A stretch of DNA of 64,000 bases from Marmoricola sp. URHB0036 (GCF_000426045.1 NZ_KE384490.1:186001-250000); one strand, 5' to 3'. Positions 18,770 to 27,420 are shown, counted from the first letter of the stretch. Numbers and translations: made by a program. Notes: generated from the sequence alone by a model not told the origin.

Positions 18770-18776
18770 TGCCGCC

Positions 18777-19523
18777 ATGTGCGGTCGCTACGCCTCGAGT
18801 CGTCAGCCCGAGGACCTCGTCGAGGAGTTCGAGATCCGCAACCCCGACCTGCCTCACCTCGAGCCCGACTTCAACGTGGCGCCGACCAAGGAGGTCTACG
18901 CCGTGGTCGAGCGTCCGCCCAGCGGTGAGAAGGAAGCCACCCCGGAGCGACAGCTGCGCGCGCTGACCTGGGGCCTGGTGCCGTTCTGGGCCAAGGACCC
19001 CAAGGTCGGCAGCCGGATGATCAACGCCCGGATGGAGACCGTGGCCGAGAAGCCGGCCTATCGCCGCGCCTTCGAGCGCCGTCGCGCGATCCTGCCGGCC
19101 GACGGCTACTTCGAGTGGTACCCGACCGAGGAGAAGACCAAGGCCGGCAAGCCCCGCAAGCAGCCCTACTTCATCCGGCCCAAGGACGGCGGCGTGCTGG
19201 CGATGGCCGGCCTCTACGAGATCTGGCGCGATCCGGCCAAGGACGAGGACGACCCGACCCGGTTCCTGTGGACCTGCACCGTGCTGACCACCAGCGCCGA
19301 GGACTCCCTGGGCCACATCCACGACCGGATGCCGCTCATGCTGGGTCCCGACCGCTACGAGCAGTGGCTGGACCCCCGTGTCAACGCGACCGACGACCTG
19401 CTGGCGCTGCTCGAGCCGGCCGCACCCGGTCGGCTGGAGGCCTACCCGGTCTCCACGCTGGTCTCCAACGTCAAGAACAACGGCCCCGAGCTGCTCGCCC
19501 CGCTGCCCCTCGAGGAGGCCTGA
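18777..19523 (+). CDS. SOS response-associated peptidase (SRAP/HMCES, YedK-like)
   Basis: A 248-residue SRAP protein. Catalytic Cys2 follows the initiator Met (MCGRYASS). Other conserved features are NVAPTKEVYAVVE, WGLVPFWAKDPKVGSRMINA, RRAILPADGYFEWYP and LGHIHDRMPLML, whose His is an active-site residue. The family caps abasic sites in single-stranded DNA with a thiazolidine crosslink. The stop overlaps the start of the next gene by 1 nt (TGATG). Confidence 0.95.
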   Translation: MCGRYASSRQPEDLVEEFEIRNPDLPHLEPDFNVAPTKEVYAVVERPPSGEKEATPERQLRALTWGLVPFWAKDPKVGSRMINARMETVAEKPAYRRAFERRRAILPADGYFEWYPTEEKTKAGKPRKQPYFIRPKDGGVLAMAGLYEIWRDPAKDEDDPTRFLWTCTVLTTSAEDSLGHIHDRMPLMLGPDRYEQWLDPRVNATDDLLALLEPAAPGRLEAYPVSTLVSNVKNNGPELLAPLPLEEA

Positions 19524-20167
19524 TGCCTCCCGAGCGCATGGTGCCCACTCCCAAGGGCGACGCCCGGCTGGTCGTACGCCGCGCCAAGCGACCGCTCGCG
19601 ATGCTGGTGCTCACCCACGGGGCCGGTGGCGGGATCGACGCACCTGACCTGCTCCGGCTCGCGCGCACCCTGCCCCAGCAGGACATCTCGGTGGCCCTGG
19701 TCGAGATGCCCTGGCGGGTGGCCGGCAAGAAGCTCGCGCCCGCCCCGCCCGTGATCGACGAGTGCTACACCGCCGTGCTCGACGACATGCGCACCCGCAG
19801 CCCGCTCGTGCTCGGCGGCCGCAGCGCCGGAGCCCGTTCGGCCTGCCGGATCGCGAGGGGAGTCGGCGCCCGCGGCGTGCTGGCGCTCTCGTTCCCGCTG
19901 CACCCGCCCGGACAGCCGGAGAAGTCCCGCCTCGCCGAGCTCCAGCACACCCGGGTGCCGACGCTCGTGGTGCAGGGCGAGCGTGACCCGTTCGGCACAC
20001 CCGCGGAGTTCCCCGACGGGATCGACCTCGCCGTCGTCCCCGCCGCCGACCACTCGATGAAGGTCCCGAAGTCCGCCGAGCTGAGCCAGGCCGACGCCTT
20101 GGCCGTGGTGCTGGAGGCCACCCTGGAGTGGGTGGTGCGCGAGATCGCGGGGAATCGAAACGGCTGA
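19523..20167 (+). CDS. Alpha/beta hydrolase, KANL3/Tex30-type
   Basis: A 214-residue hydrolase with LVLTHGAGGGIDAPDL (oxyanion turn), nucleophile Ser in LGGRSAGARSACRIA, acid in VVQGERDPFG and His in VVPAADHSMKV. The substrate is unknown. It is translationally coupled to the SRAP gene. The last codons contain the GGGAAT -35 element of the predicted SigR promoter. Confidence 0.85.
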   Translation: MPPERMVPTPKGDARLVVRRAKRPLAMLVLTHGAGGGIDAPDLLRLARTLPQQDISVALVEMPWRVAGKKLAPAPPVIDECYTAVLDDMRTRSPLVLGGRSAGARSACRIARGVGARGVLALSFPLHPPGQPEKSRLAELQHTRVPTLVVQGERDPFGTPAEFPDGIDLAVVPAADHSMKVPKSAELSQADALAVVLEATLEWVVREIAGNRNG

Positions 20168-20176
20168 GGCCGTGTT
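20150..20176 (+). promoter_or_regulatory. SigR-dependent promoter GGGAAT-N18-GTT of sigR
   Basis: GGGAAT (20150-20155), an 18-nt spacer and GTT (20174-20176) match the consensus used by sigma-R of Streptomyces and SigH of mycobacteria. It lies upstream of the sigR gene, so it predicts autoregulation with a leader of roughly 60 nt to GTG 20241 and 115 nt to ATG 20298. Confidence 0.8.
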
Positions 20177-20225
20177 CCTCCTGTGGATCCCGGGAGCCCC
20201 CGGACCACAACCGTGACAAACCTGC

Positions 20226-20243
20226 GGAGGAGGATCGCCCGTG
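20226..20243 (+). promoter_or_regulatory. Strong ribosome-binding site and upstream in-frame GTG of sigR
   Basis: GGAGGAGG (20226-20233) lies 7 nt before GTG 20241, which is in frame with sigR and would add 19 residues. This start can be used only on the longer, SigR-driven transcript, giving a second isoform like sigma-R' of Streptomyces coelicolor. Confidence 0.65.
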
Positions 20244-20283
20244 CTCGCGACGCTCGACCGGCCGTCGTCCGCCACCCCTCGTC

Positions 20284-20289
20284 TACTCT
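20284..20289 (+). promoter_or_regulatory. -10 hexamer TACTCT, near-leaderless sigR
   Basis: Eight nt separate it from ATG 20298. It would supply a basal transcript for the short SigR form. Confidence 0.5.
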
Positions 20290-20297
20290 GGGACACG

Positions 20298-20963
20298 ATG
20301 AGTGACACCGACCCCGAGACCCTCGACCCCGCCGACGCCGCTGTCGTCGACCCGGCCGAGATCGACCCCCAGACCGAGACCGAGGCAGAGCGCCAGACGC
20401 GGTTCGAGCGCGACGCGCTGCCGTTCCTGGACCAGCTCTACTCGGCCGCGATGCGGATGACCCGCAACCCCGCCGACGCCGAGGACCTCGTCCAGGAGAC
20501 GTTCGCCAAGGCCTACGGGTCCTTCCACCAGTTCCGGCCCGGCACCAACCTCAAGGCGTGGCTGTACCGGATCCTCACCAACACCTTCATCAACACCTAT
20601 CGCAAGAAGCAGCGCGAGCCGCAGCAGTCGATGGCCGAGGACGTCGAGGACTGGCAGCTCGCCCGCGCCGAGTCGCACTCCTCCAGCGGGCTGAAGTCCG
20701 CGGAGATGCAGGCGCTCGAGCACCTGCCCGACTCCGACGTGAAGGACGCCCTGCAGCGGCTGCCGGAGGAGTTCCGGCTGGCGGTCTATCTCGCCGACGT
20801 CGAGGGATTCCCCTACAAGGAGATCGCCGAGATCATGGAGACGCCCATCGGCACCGTGATGTCACGGCTGCACCGTGGGCGTCGCCAGCTCCGCGAGATG
20901 CTGGCCGACTACGTCCGAGACAACGACCTGCTCTCCAGTGGGGCCACGAAGGGAGCCTCGTGA
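20298..20963 (+). CDS. sigR: ECF sigma factor SigR (SigH-type, redox stress)
   Basis: A 221-residue ECF sigma factor (240 from GTG 20241). Region 2 contains [39 protein letters not shown] and the [20 protein letters not shown] stretch; region 4 contains [20 protein letters not shown] and [18 protein letters not shown]. Sequence and the ZAS anti-sigma gene downstream identify the SigR/SigH group controlling thioredoxin, mycothiol and protein-quality genes on thiol oxidation. It has a predicted autoregulatory promoter and a basal near-leaderless promoter. The stop overlaps the rsrA ATG (TGATG). Confidence 0.93.
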   Translation: MSDTDPETLDPADAAVVDPAEIDPQTETEAERQTRFERDALPFLDQLYSAAMRMTRNPADAEDLVQETFAKAYGSFHQFRPGTNLKAWLYRILTNTFINTYRKKQREPQQSMAEDVEDWQLARAESHSSSGLKSAEMQALEHLPDSDVKDALQRLPEEFRLAVYLADVEGFPYKEIAEIMETPIGTVMSRLHRGRRQLREMLADYVRDNDLLSSGATKGAS

Positions 20964-21265
20964 TGACGACCCACGACCCCGAGATGCCGACCGGAGACCC
21001 TTCGTCGAACTTCTCTGCCAAGGACTGCTCGGAGGTCCTCGGTCGCGTGTTCTTCTTCCTCGACAACGAGCTCGAGCAGGCCGACTGCGCCGAGATCCAG
21101 CACCACCTCGACGAGTGCGGCCCGTGCCTCGCCCGCTACGACCTCGAACGCACCGTGAAGACCCTGGTGGCCCGTTCGTGCAGCGAGAAGGCGCCCGACG
21201 GGCTGCGGCAGCGCGTGATGCTGTCGATCCGCCAGGTGCAGGTCGAGATCACCCGCCGCGACTGA
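20963..21265 (+). CDS. rsrA: Zinc-binding redox anti-sigma factor RsrA
   Basis: A 100-residue ZAS-family anti-sigma factor. H48-x3-C52-x2-C55 is the zinc signature, with C22 and C42 as further thiols and C73 late. In the family, oxidation forms a disulfide, expels zinc and frees SigR. The start overlaps the sigR stop by 1 nt, which should balance production of the two proteins. Confidence 0.93.
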   Translation: MTTHDPEMPTGDPSSNFSAKDCSEVLGRVFFFLDNELEQADCAEIQHHLDECGPCLARYDLERTVKTLVARSCSEKAPDGLRQRVMLSIRQVQVEITRRD

Positions 21266-21364
21266 GCGGTCCTGGTCGCCCGATTCGTCTTGTCGCGGCG
21301 TACCTGAGAGGATGTACGCCGGCTCCGGGAGCAACCCCAGGGCCACCGACGTAGGAGGACCACC

Positions 21365-21439
21365 ATGGGCAAGACCGGCCGCAAGCGCCGCGCTCGCAAG
21401 AAGAAGGGCGCGAACCACGGCAAGCGCCCCAACGCCTGA
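21365..21439 (+). CDS. Large-subunit ribosomal protein bL37
   Basis: A 24-residue very basic peptide starting MGKTGRKRRARKKK and ending ANHGKRPNA. It matches the actinobacterial ribosomal protein bL37 first seen in mycobacterial 50S structures. AGGAGG lies 6 nt before the ATG, the strongest ribosome-binding site in this part of the window. A 12-bp hairpin follows 19 nt after the stop. It is often missed because of its size. Confidence 0.85.
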   Translation: MGKTGRKRRARKKKGANHGKRPNA

Positions 21440-21458
21440 GCGCACAGTGTCGATCCCG

Positions 21459-21486
21459 GAGCCCCGGACCACCAGGTCCGGGGCTC
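21459..21486 (+). terminator. Hairpin terminator after bL37 gene
   Basis: GAGCCCCGGACC (21459-21470), loop ACCA, and a perfectly complementary arm (21475-21486). It has no long T-tract, which is common in high-G+C actinobacteria. Confidence 0.75.
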
Positions 21487-21508
21487 TCGTGCGTCCGGAC
21501 TTGATTGG

Positions 21509-22003
21509 ATGGGGGACATGGAACTCGAGACACTCGTGACCGAGGGGCACGCCGAGATCGCCCGCACGACCGAGGAGCACTCCCAGCGCTGGGGACTCGG
21601 TACGGCGCAACGGTGGTCGCTCGACCAGGGCCAGGGACGGATCTTCTGGGCCTTCGAGGACCACGTCGCCTCGGCGCCGGTGCAGATCCTCGGCTCCTGG
21701 AACGCGAAGGTGAGCAGCTTCGTGTGGTCCTGGGACAACGCCTCCATCGCCGAGTCGCTCTCCCGGACCGCCTCGGAAGTGCGTGCCTACGGGGCCGAGC
21801 ACGGCATCGGCGCCCTGACCTCGTCCCCGCTGGAGCTCGACGAGGGGCGGGTCCGCGACGTCATCGCGCTCGCCTTCCGGATCGGTCGCTGCACCGGGCT
21901 CTACCACCCCTTCGACGGCAGCCTCGCCAGCTACATCGCCTTCGGCGAGGTCACCCTCGAGGAGGCGGGCCGCACGTCGGTGTTCGAGGTCCCGGCCAGA
22001 TGA
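21509..22003 (+). CDS. DUF6882-like protein
   Basis: A 164-residue soluble protein. EHSQRWGLGTAQRWSLDQ, IFWAFEDHVASAPVQILGSW, FVWSWDN and the C-terminal GRCTGLYHPFDGSLASYIAF suggest the DUF6882 family. No function is known. The start could be ATG 21509 or 21518; neither has a clear ribosome-binding site. The stop overlaps the next start as ATGA. Confidence 0.68.
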   Translation: MGDMELETLVTEGHAEIARTTEEHSQRWGLGTAQRWSLDQGQGRIFWAFEDHVASAPVQILGSWNAKVSSFVWSWDNASIAESLSRTASEVRAYGAEHGIGALTSSPLELDEGRVRDVIALAFRIGRCTGLYHPFDGSLASYIAFGEVTLEEAGRTSVFEVPAR

Positions 22004-22404
22004 GCCCGGCGCCGATCCCACAGCCGCTCGTCGCCGGCCTCACCGCGACGATCGAGCGCACCGTCACCGAGGCCGACACCGCCGCCGCCGTGGGCTCGGG
22101 CAGCCTGCCGGTGCTCGGTACGCCGGTGCTGCTCGCCTGGAGCGAGGCGGCCACCTGTGCGGCGGTCGAGTCGTGCCTCGCCGAGGGGCAGACCACGGTC
22201 GGCACCCGGGTCTCGGTCGAGCACCTCGCGCCCTCGGCGGTCGGTGCCGTCGTACGCATCTCGGCGGGCACCACCCACGTCGACGGCAAGCTGGTGCGGT
22301 TCAGCGTCGCCGTCCGCCAGGACGGCAAGCTGGTCGGCTCCGGTGAGGTGACGCGCGTGATCGTCGACGCCGAACGGTTCATGGGGCGCGTCGCGGGCGC
22401 TTGA
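22000..22404 (+). CDS. Hotdog-fold thioesterase-like protein (FlK type)
   Basis: A 134-residue single hotdog domain. GTPVLLAWSEAATCAAVESC supplies the Glu of the central helix, VGTRVSVEHLAPSAVGAVV the catalytic His, and the C-terminal strands end in RVIVDAERF. The arrangement resembles fluoroacetyl-CoA thioesterase-like proteins that hydrolyse small acyl-CoAs; the substrate is unknown. Coupled by ATGA overlap to the preceding gene. Confidence 0.8.
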   Translation: MSPAPIPQPLVAGLTATIERTVTEADTAAAVGSGSLPVLGTPVLLAWSEAATCAAVESCLAEGQTTVGTRVSVEHLAPSAVGAVVRISAGTTHVDGKLVRFSVAVRQDGKLVGSGEVTRVIVDAERFMGRVAGA

Positions 22405-22520
22405 TCTTCCGGATTCCGCGTCCGGTGTGTGGCATTTGCTCTTAATCTGGAGCCGGCGTCGCGTGCTGCGGCGCCGGACGGCCGACGGATCGGCGGTCCC
22501 GGGGCCATGGAAGGCAGAGC

Positions 22521-25163
22521 ATGAGGCGTCTCGTCGTACCGCCGCACGGACGGACCGGAGTGGTCCTCCGAGCCTGTGGCGTCCTCGTCTCGGCCCTGCT
22601 GGTCACGGCCCCGGTGTTCCTGGCCGCCATGGGCCATGGTTCGAGCGCCTCGGTGTGCGGCCCCGGCGGTGAGGTCCTCGAGCGGATGCCCGGTCCGGTC
22701 GTCTGCGCGCACGCCGACGTCGCGCCGCCCGGCGTCGACGTCACCGAGCCCGTCAGCACCGCCGAGCTGCGTTCCCGCGTCGGCGCCGGCCCGGCGGCCT
22801 ACGAGGCGGCCGAGGACCTCGGCGTGCCGATGGCCGCGGCCTCCAACGCGACCACCCCGGCGGTGACGTGCGACGGGGACGGCAGCAGCGGCTTCCGGGT
22901 CCAGGCGATGTACGTCGTGGAGGCAGGCCACGCCAACCGCTACGCGAGCCTGCTGGCCAACTTCAAGCTGTGGGCCGCCGGCGTCGACGACGTCGTCAAC
23001 CGCTCGGCCGCGGTGACCGGTGGGGTGCGCAACGTGCGCTACGTGACCGAGGTGGGCGCCGGCGGCACCTGCGAGGCCAAGGTCCTCAACGTGACTGTGC
23101 CGGCGGGCTCGATGAGCAGCTTCAGCGCCACCATCAGTGCGGTCCAGGCGCTCGGCTACACCGACCCGACCCGCAAGTACCTGATGTGGACCGACGGCAC
23201 CGGGCAGTGCGGGATCGCGTCGCTCTACCCCAACGACGGGGCCACGCAGGCCAACCCGAACAACGGCTCCTACGCCCAGTACGCCCGGATCGACTCCGCC
23301 TGCTGGGGCTTCGGTGACGGTGCCGGCGACCACTCGGTCGAGGCGCACGAGCTGGTGCACACCCTCGGGGCGGTGAACCGCAGTGCGGCGCACTCCACGG
23401 CCAACGGTCACTGCTGGGACGAGAGCGACACCATGTGCTACGCCGATGGCGGCGGCCACGCCATGGTGCAGGTCTGCCCGCCGACGCTGGAGTATCTGCT
23501 CGACTGCAACTCCGACGACTACTTCTCGACCTACCCCGACCCCGGCAGCTATCTCTCCGGACACTGGAACGCGGCCGACTCGCGCTTCCTCGTCGGGGGC
23601 GGCGACGGATCGGGCGGCGGCTCGGCCGGTACGCCGACGCACCTCGGCGCGACCATCGGTGTGAACAACCCCGCCGTCCCCGGACTGGGCACGCAGGTCG
23701 AGGTGGCGCCGGTGCTGCCCACCGGTCGCAGCGTGCAGACCGTTGCGTGGAAGGCGGGCCGTGCCGACTGCACCTTCGCCGACCCGACCGCCGTGCAGAC
23801 CACGGTCACCTGCCCGGCCAAGGCCAGCGGGTCGACGACCGTCACCGTCACCGTCACCGACTCGACCGCGGCCACCAAGGTCGTCACGAGCCCACTGGTC
23901 TTCGCGACCGGCACCGCGCGCCCCGTCGGGATCACTCTCGGCCTCGACGGCCAGCAGGGTGCTGCGTCGGTGTGCACCAGCGCGACTTTTCCCGTGCGGG
24001 CCACCGTCACCGACACGGCGACCGGGCAGCCGGTGCTCGGGCTGTCCGTCGCGTTCACCAAGAAGACCTCCGCGATGACCGTTGCTGCTGCCGCAGGCGC
24101 AGCCACGACGGTCAGCGGCGGCGTGGCCACCGCCAGTGGTGTGGCCACGCTGCCGACGTCGTACGCCGCCCGGACCACGGTTGGCTCCGTGTTCGCCGCC
24201 GCGACCTCGGCCACCGGCACCGCGACTCCGGCGAAGTGCACCCTCGACCTCGACGCCGCCGCCAGCGACGACGACGTCTACCAGGGGGACCCGGTCACGG
24301 TGTCCGGCACGCTCAACCGGAGCGTGGGCGGCGCGGACGTCGGCGTGGCTGGCGTCTCGGTGCCGGTGAAGCTCACCTGGACGGAGGGCTCGACCACGAA
24401 GTCGCTGGCCCTCGCGACGGTGCGTACGACGGCCGACGGCTCGTTCACGACGACCGTCAAGCCGATCCGTTCCGGACACCTGGGCATCGCCGTACCGGCC
24501 GCGGCCTCCTGGAACGCCGTCGGCGCCGAGCTCGGGTCACTGACGGTCCGGACACCGAGCACCGAGCTCACGGCGAGCGCCGACGCCTCCGACGTCGGCT
24601 ACGGCGGGAGCGTGCACGTCACCGGGCGGCTGACCCGCACCGCCGGCAGCAGCACCACCGGTGTCGCCGCTGCCACGGTGACGGTGAAGGTGCTGGCGAG
24701 CGGGGCCAGGGCCGCTACCGCGGTGGGCACGGCCCGCACGCTGGCGGACGGCACCTACAGCCTCGCGGTGCCGCTGAAGCTCTCCGGCACCCTGTCGGCG
24801 ACGTACGCCGGCGCGACCGGCCTTCCAGCGGACAGCGTCGACCTCGGCGCCGTCACCGCCGGCACCTGGACGACCTCGTTCACCTCGGCGGCCGCCACCC
24901 GCTCGGGCACCAGCGTGACGGTGACCGGCGGGCTGTCCCGGACGTACGGCGGCGGCACCGTCGTCGCCCCGGGCGTGCCGGTCAAGGTGTTCTTCACGCC
25001 GACCAGCACCGGCGTCTCCGCCCAGGTCGCCTCGGCGACGACCAGTGCGAGCGGCACGATCTCGGTCCGGACGACCTACCGTTCGGCCGGCAGCTACACC
25101 CTGAAGGTGCTCAAGGTGGCGGGTCATGCCGACGCCACCTCGCAGGCGGTCCCGATCGCCTAG
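22521..25163 (+). CDS. Secreted metalloprotease-like protein with Ig-like repeats
   Basis: An 880-residue exported protein. An N-terminal signal peptide (about residues 1-40) is followed by a catalytic-like domain with H276-E-L-V-H280-T-L-G, a distal H291 in NRSAAH and a later ESDTMCY, resembling a metzincin zinc site and Met-turn; it has several cysteines. From about residue 370 to the end are repeated Thr/Ala/Val-rich Ig-like beta domains of about 90 to 110 residues. It probably acts outside the cell or on the wall; the target is unknown. A purine-rich site precedes ATG 22521. Confidence 0.72.
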   Translation: MRRLVVPPHGRTGVVLRACGVLVSALLVTAPVFLAAMGHGSSASVCGPGGEVLERMPGPVVCAHADVAPPGVDVTEPVSTAELRSRVGAGPAAYEAAEDLGVPMAAASNATTPAVTCDGDGSSGFRVQAMYVVEAGHANRYASLLANFKLWAAGVDDVVNRSAAVTGGVRNVRYVTEVGAGGTCEAKVLNVTVPAGSMSSFSATISAVQALGYTDPTRKYLMWTDGTGQCGIASLYPNDGATQANPNNGSYAQYARIDSACWGFGDGAGDHSVEAHELVHTLGAVNRSAAHSTANGHCWDESDTMCYADGGGHAMVQVCPPTLEYLLDCNSDDYFSTYPDPGSYLSGHWNAADSRFLVGGGDGSGGGSAGTPTHLGATIGVNNPAVPGLGTQVEVAPVLPTGRSVQTVAWKAGRADCTFADPTAVQTTVTCPAKASGSTTVTVTVTDSTAATKVVTSPLVFATGTARPVGITLGLDGQQGAASVCTSATFPVRATVTDTATGQPVLGLSVAFTKKTSAMTVAAAAGAATTVSGGVATASGVATLPTSYAARTTVGSVFAAATSATGTATPAKCTLDLDAAASDDDVYQGDPVTVSGTLNRSVGGADVGVAGVSVPVKLTWTEGSTTKSLALATVRTTADGSFTTTVKPIRSGHLGIAVPAAASWNAVGAELGSLTVRTPSTELTASADASDVGYGGSVHVTGRLTRTAGSSTTGVAAATVTVKVLASGARAATAVGTARTLADGTYSLAVPLKLSGTLSATYAGATGLPADSVDLGAVTAGTWTTSFTSAAATRSGTSVTVTGGLSRTYGGGTVVAPGVPVKVFFTPTSTGVSAQVASATTSASGTISVRTTYRSAGSYTLKVLKVAGHADATSQAVPIA

Positions 25164-25648
25164 AACCGCATCCCGTACGCGAGCAGGGAGACCCCCGGCT
25201 CGGGCGACCAGTCGTCGTCGGGAAGCCTGGTGAAGCCCAGGCGCTCGTAGACGCGGTGGGCCGAGGTCATCTGGTCCATCGTCGACATCCGCACGCCGGC
25301 GTACCCCTGCTCGCGGGAGCGCCGCAGGCACAGCTCGACCAGTGCCTGACCGACGCCGCGACCGCGTGCGGCCGGGTCGACCGCGAGCATCCGGAACTCG
25401 CCCTCGTCGTCGCGGGCGATCTCGCGGTAGGGCGAGCCGGGCAGCACGAAGGTGACCGAGCCGAGCACCTGCTCGCCGTCGACCGCCACCCAGACCTCGG
25501 CCTCCCGGGCACGGCGGGCAGTGTCGGCGAGCTTCTCGACGTAGCCGTCCGACTCGACGACGAACCCGTCGCCGATGTAGACGTCGGCCGTCAGCTGCCC
25601 GACGGCCGCGAGCTCCTCGGCGCGGACCAGGCGGAGCTCGTGGCCCAC
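25160..25648 (-). CDS. GNAT family N-acetyltransferase
   Basis: A 162-residue acetyltransferase. FRMLAVDPAARGRGVGQALV contains the acetyl-CoA loop R-G-x-G-x-G/A, followed by MTSAHRVYERLGFTRLPDDD. The substrate is unknown. I use GTG 25648, 4 nt after the stop of the preceding gene (TGA-TCCG-GTG); ATG 25693 is possible but overlaps that gene by 41 nt. The 3' end overlaps the convergent secreted-protein stop by 4 nt. Confidence 0.85.
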   Translation of the reverse strand: MGHELRLVRAEELAAVGQLTADVYIGDGFVVESDGYVEKLADTARRAREAEVWVAVDGEQVLGSVTFVLPGSPYREIARDDEGEFRMLAVDPAARGRGVGQALVELCLRRSREQGYAGVRMSTMDQMTSAHRVYERLGFTRLPDDDWSPEPGVSLLAYGMRF

Positions 25649-25652
25649 CGGA

Positions 25653-27362
25653 TCAGATGCCGAAGGTGTTGCGGGGATAGGGCGCGTTGACATCGGTGAT
25701 CACGTTGACCAGGTAGGGGACGTTGGCTGCGAAGGCTCGGTCGAGCGCCGGTCCGATCTGCCGGGGGTCGGTGACGGTCTCGCCGGCTCCGCCGAGCGCC
25801 GTGACCACCTGGTCGTAGCGGGTCTGCGGAGCGAGGTCGGCGGCCACGTCGTACCCGTAGAGCATCTGCATCGGGCCCTTCTCCAGGCCCCACGCGGAGT
25901 TGTTGCCGCAGACCATCACGACGGGGAGGTTGTGCCGGACGAGGGTGTCGACGTCCATCAGCGACATGCCGGCCGCGCCGTCGCCGTACAGCAGGACGAC
26001 CTGTGCCGACGGCCGGGAGAGCCGGGCGGCGATGGCGGCACCGAGACCGGCGCCGAGGCAGCCGTAGGGGCCGGGGTCGAGCCAGCCACCCGGTCGCTTC
26101 GGCTCGATGAACTTGCCGGCGAACGAGACGAAGTCACCGCCGTCGCCGATGACGACGGCGTCCTCGGCCAGCCGGGGCACCAGCTCGCCGTAGATGCGCG
26201 CAGGGTGGATCGGATCGGCTGTCGCGCCGAGCAGCTCGGCGTCCCGGGCGGTGGCCTGCTTGACCGTGTCCTGGAGGTCGCTGACCCACGAGGACCAGTC
26301 GGGACGTCGTACGAGACCTGCGACGGCGTCGCGGAGCCCGTCGAGCACCAGGGTGAGGTCGCCCGAGGCCTCGGCGGCCAGCTCGGCGTGCTGGGAGACC
26401 TGGCCGGGGGAGTCGGCCAGGTGTACGACGCGGGCGGGGGTCGCCCCCTCCTTCCCGCCGAAGAGGCCGTAGCCGAGCCGGAAGTCGAGCGGAGTGCCGG
26501 CGACGACGACCAGGTCGGCACCGTTGAGCGCGACTCCGCGGGCCTTGGTCGCCAGCTTGGGGTGCCCGCCGGGGATGACGCCGCGGCCCATCCCGTTGGT
26601 GATGACCGGGATCCCGGTCTCCTCGACGAGCCGGAGCGCAGCCTCCTCGGCGCCGTCGGCCCAGACGTCGGTGCCGAGGATCAGCACCGGCCGTTGCGAC
26701 TGGCCGAGCAGCTCGGCGATGTCGGCGATGGCGTCGCCGTCGGGCTCGAGCCGCTGCCGGGGACCGACGGTCGGACGGGCCGAGGCCGAGGTGTTGAAGA
26801 ACTCGTCCATCGGCACGTCGACGAACACCGGCCCGCGGTGCGAGCTCCCGGCCAGCGTGAACGCCTCGTGCATCCCCTGGGCCACCTCGCCGGCGGTGTG
26901 GATGGTGCGGGCCAGCTTGGAGACCGGCGCCAGGATCGGCGGCTGGTCGAGCTCCTGGAGCGAGCCGCTGCCCCAGCGGTTCTGCGGCGCCCGCCCGCCG
27001 ACCACGACCAGGGGCGAGCCGCTGAACTGGGCCTGGGCGACCGCGCTGACCCCGTTGGTGACGCCGGGACCGGCGGTGAGCACCGCGAGACCCGGCGTGC
27101 GGGTCAGCTTGCCCATCGCCTCGGCGGCGAAGGCGGCGGTCTGCTCGTGGCGTACGTCGAGGATCCGCATCGGCGGCTCGGCGGTCACCGCCCCGTCGTA
27201 CATCGGGAAGACGTGGGCCCCCGAGAGCGTGAACATGACCTCGACCCCGTGGGCGCGAGCGACGGCGACGGCGTGCTGCCCGGAGTGGGCCTCCACGGTC
27301 CCGGCCGGGTCGCCCGTCTGGTCGGTGGGTTGCTCCGTCGGTTGCTCGGGTGCCTGGGTCAT
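25653..27362 (-). CDS. Thiamine diphosphate-dependent acetolactate synthase-like enzyme
   Basis: A 569-residue TPP enzyme in three domains. The catalytic Glu is in DVRHEQTAAFAAEAMGKL, the central domain carries PVLILGTDVWADGAEE, and the C-terminal TPP/Mg motif runs GDGAAGMSLMDVDTL to CGNNSAWGLEKGP. It resembles the extra acetolactate synthase large subunits (IlvG/IlvX type) of actinobacteria that lack a partner small subunit. The reaction is probably pyruvate or 2-oxoacid carboligation; oxalyl-CoA decarboxylase or related activity cannot be excluded. TAACCT lies 7 nt upstream of ATG 27362. Confidence 0.85.
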   Translation of the reverse strand: MTQAPEQPTEQPTDQTGDPAGTVEAHSGQHAVAVARAHGVEVMFTLSGAHVFPMYDGAVTAEPPMRILDVRHEQTAAFAAEAMGKLTRTPGLAVLTAGPGVTNGVSAVAQAQFSGSPLVVVGGRAPQNRWGSGSLQELDQPPILAPVSKLARTIHTAGEVAQGMHEAFTLAGSSHRGPVFVDVPMDEFFNTSASARPTVGPRQRLEPDGDAIADIAELLGQSQRPVLILGTDVWADGAEEAALRLVEETGIPVITNGMGRGVIPGGHPKLATKARGVALNGADLVVVAGTPLDFRLGYGLFGGKEGATPARVVHLADSPGQVSQHAELAAEASGDLTLVLDGLRDAVAGLVRRPDWSSWVSDLQDTVKQATARDAELLGATADPIHPARIYGELVPRLAEDAVVIGDGGDFVSFAGKFIEPKRPGGWLDPGPYGCLGAGLGAAIAARLSRPSAQVVLLYGDGAAGMSLMDVDTLVRHNLPVVMVCGNNSAWGLEKGPMQMLYGYDVAADLAPQTRYDQVVTALGGAGETVTDPRQIGPALDRAFAANVPYLVNVITDVNAPYPRNTFGI

Positions 27363-27369
27363 GGAGGCG

Positions 27370-27375
27370 AGGTTA
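27370..27375 (-). promoter_or_regulatory. -10 hexamer TAACCT, leaderless TPP-enzyme gene
   Basis: Seven nt precede ATG 27362. It shares a 58-bp divergent spacer with the pdtaS promoter. Confidence 0.5.
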
Positions 27376-27408
27376 GCCCTCGGCCAGTCGTGCCGACATG
27401 GCTGTCTC

Positions 27409-27414
27409 TAGGCT
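27409..27414 (+). promoter_or_regulatory. -10 hexamer TAGGCT, leaderless pdtaS
   Basis: Six nt precede GTG 27421. The two divergent -10 elements are only 33 bp apart, so their polymerase footprints overlap. Confidence 0.55.
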
Positions 27415-27420
27415 GGCCAC

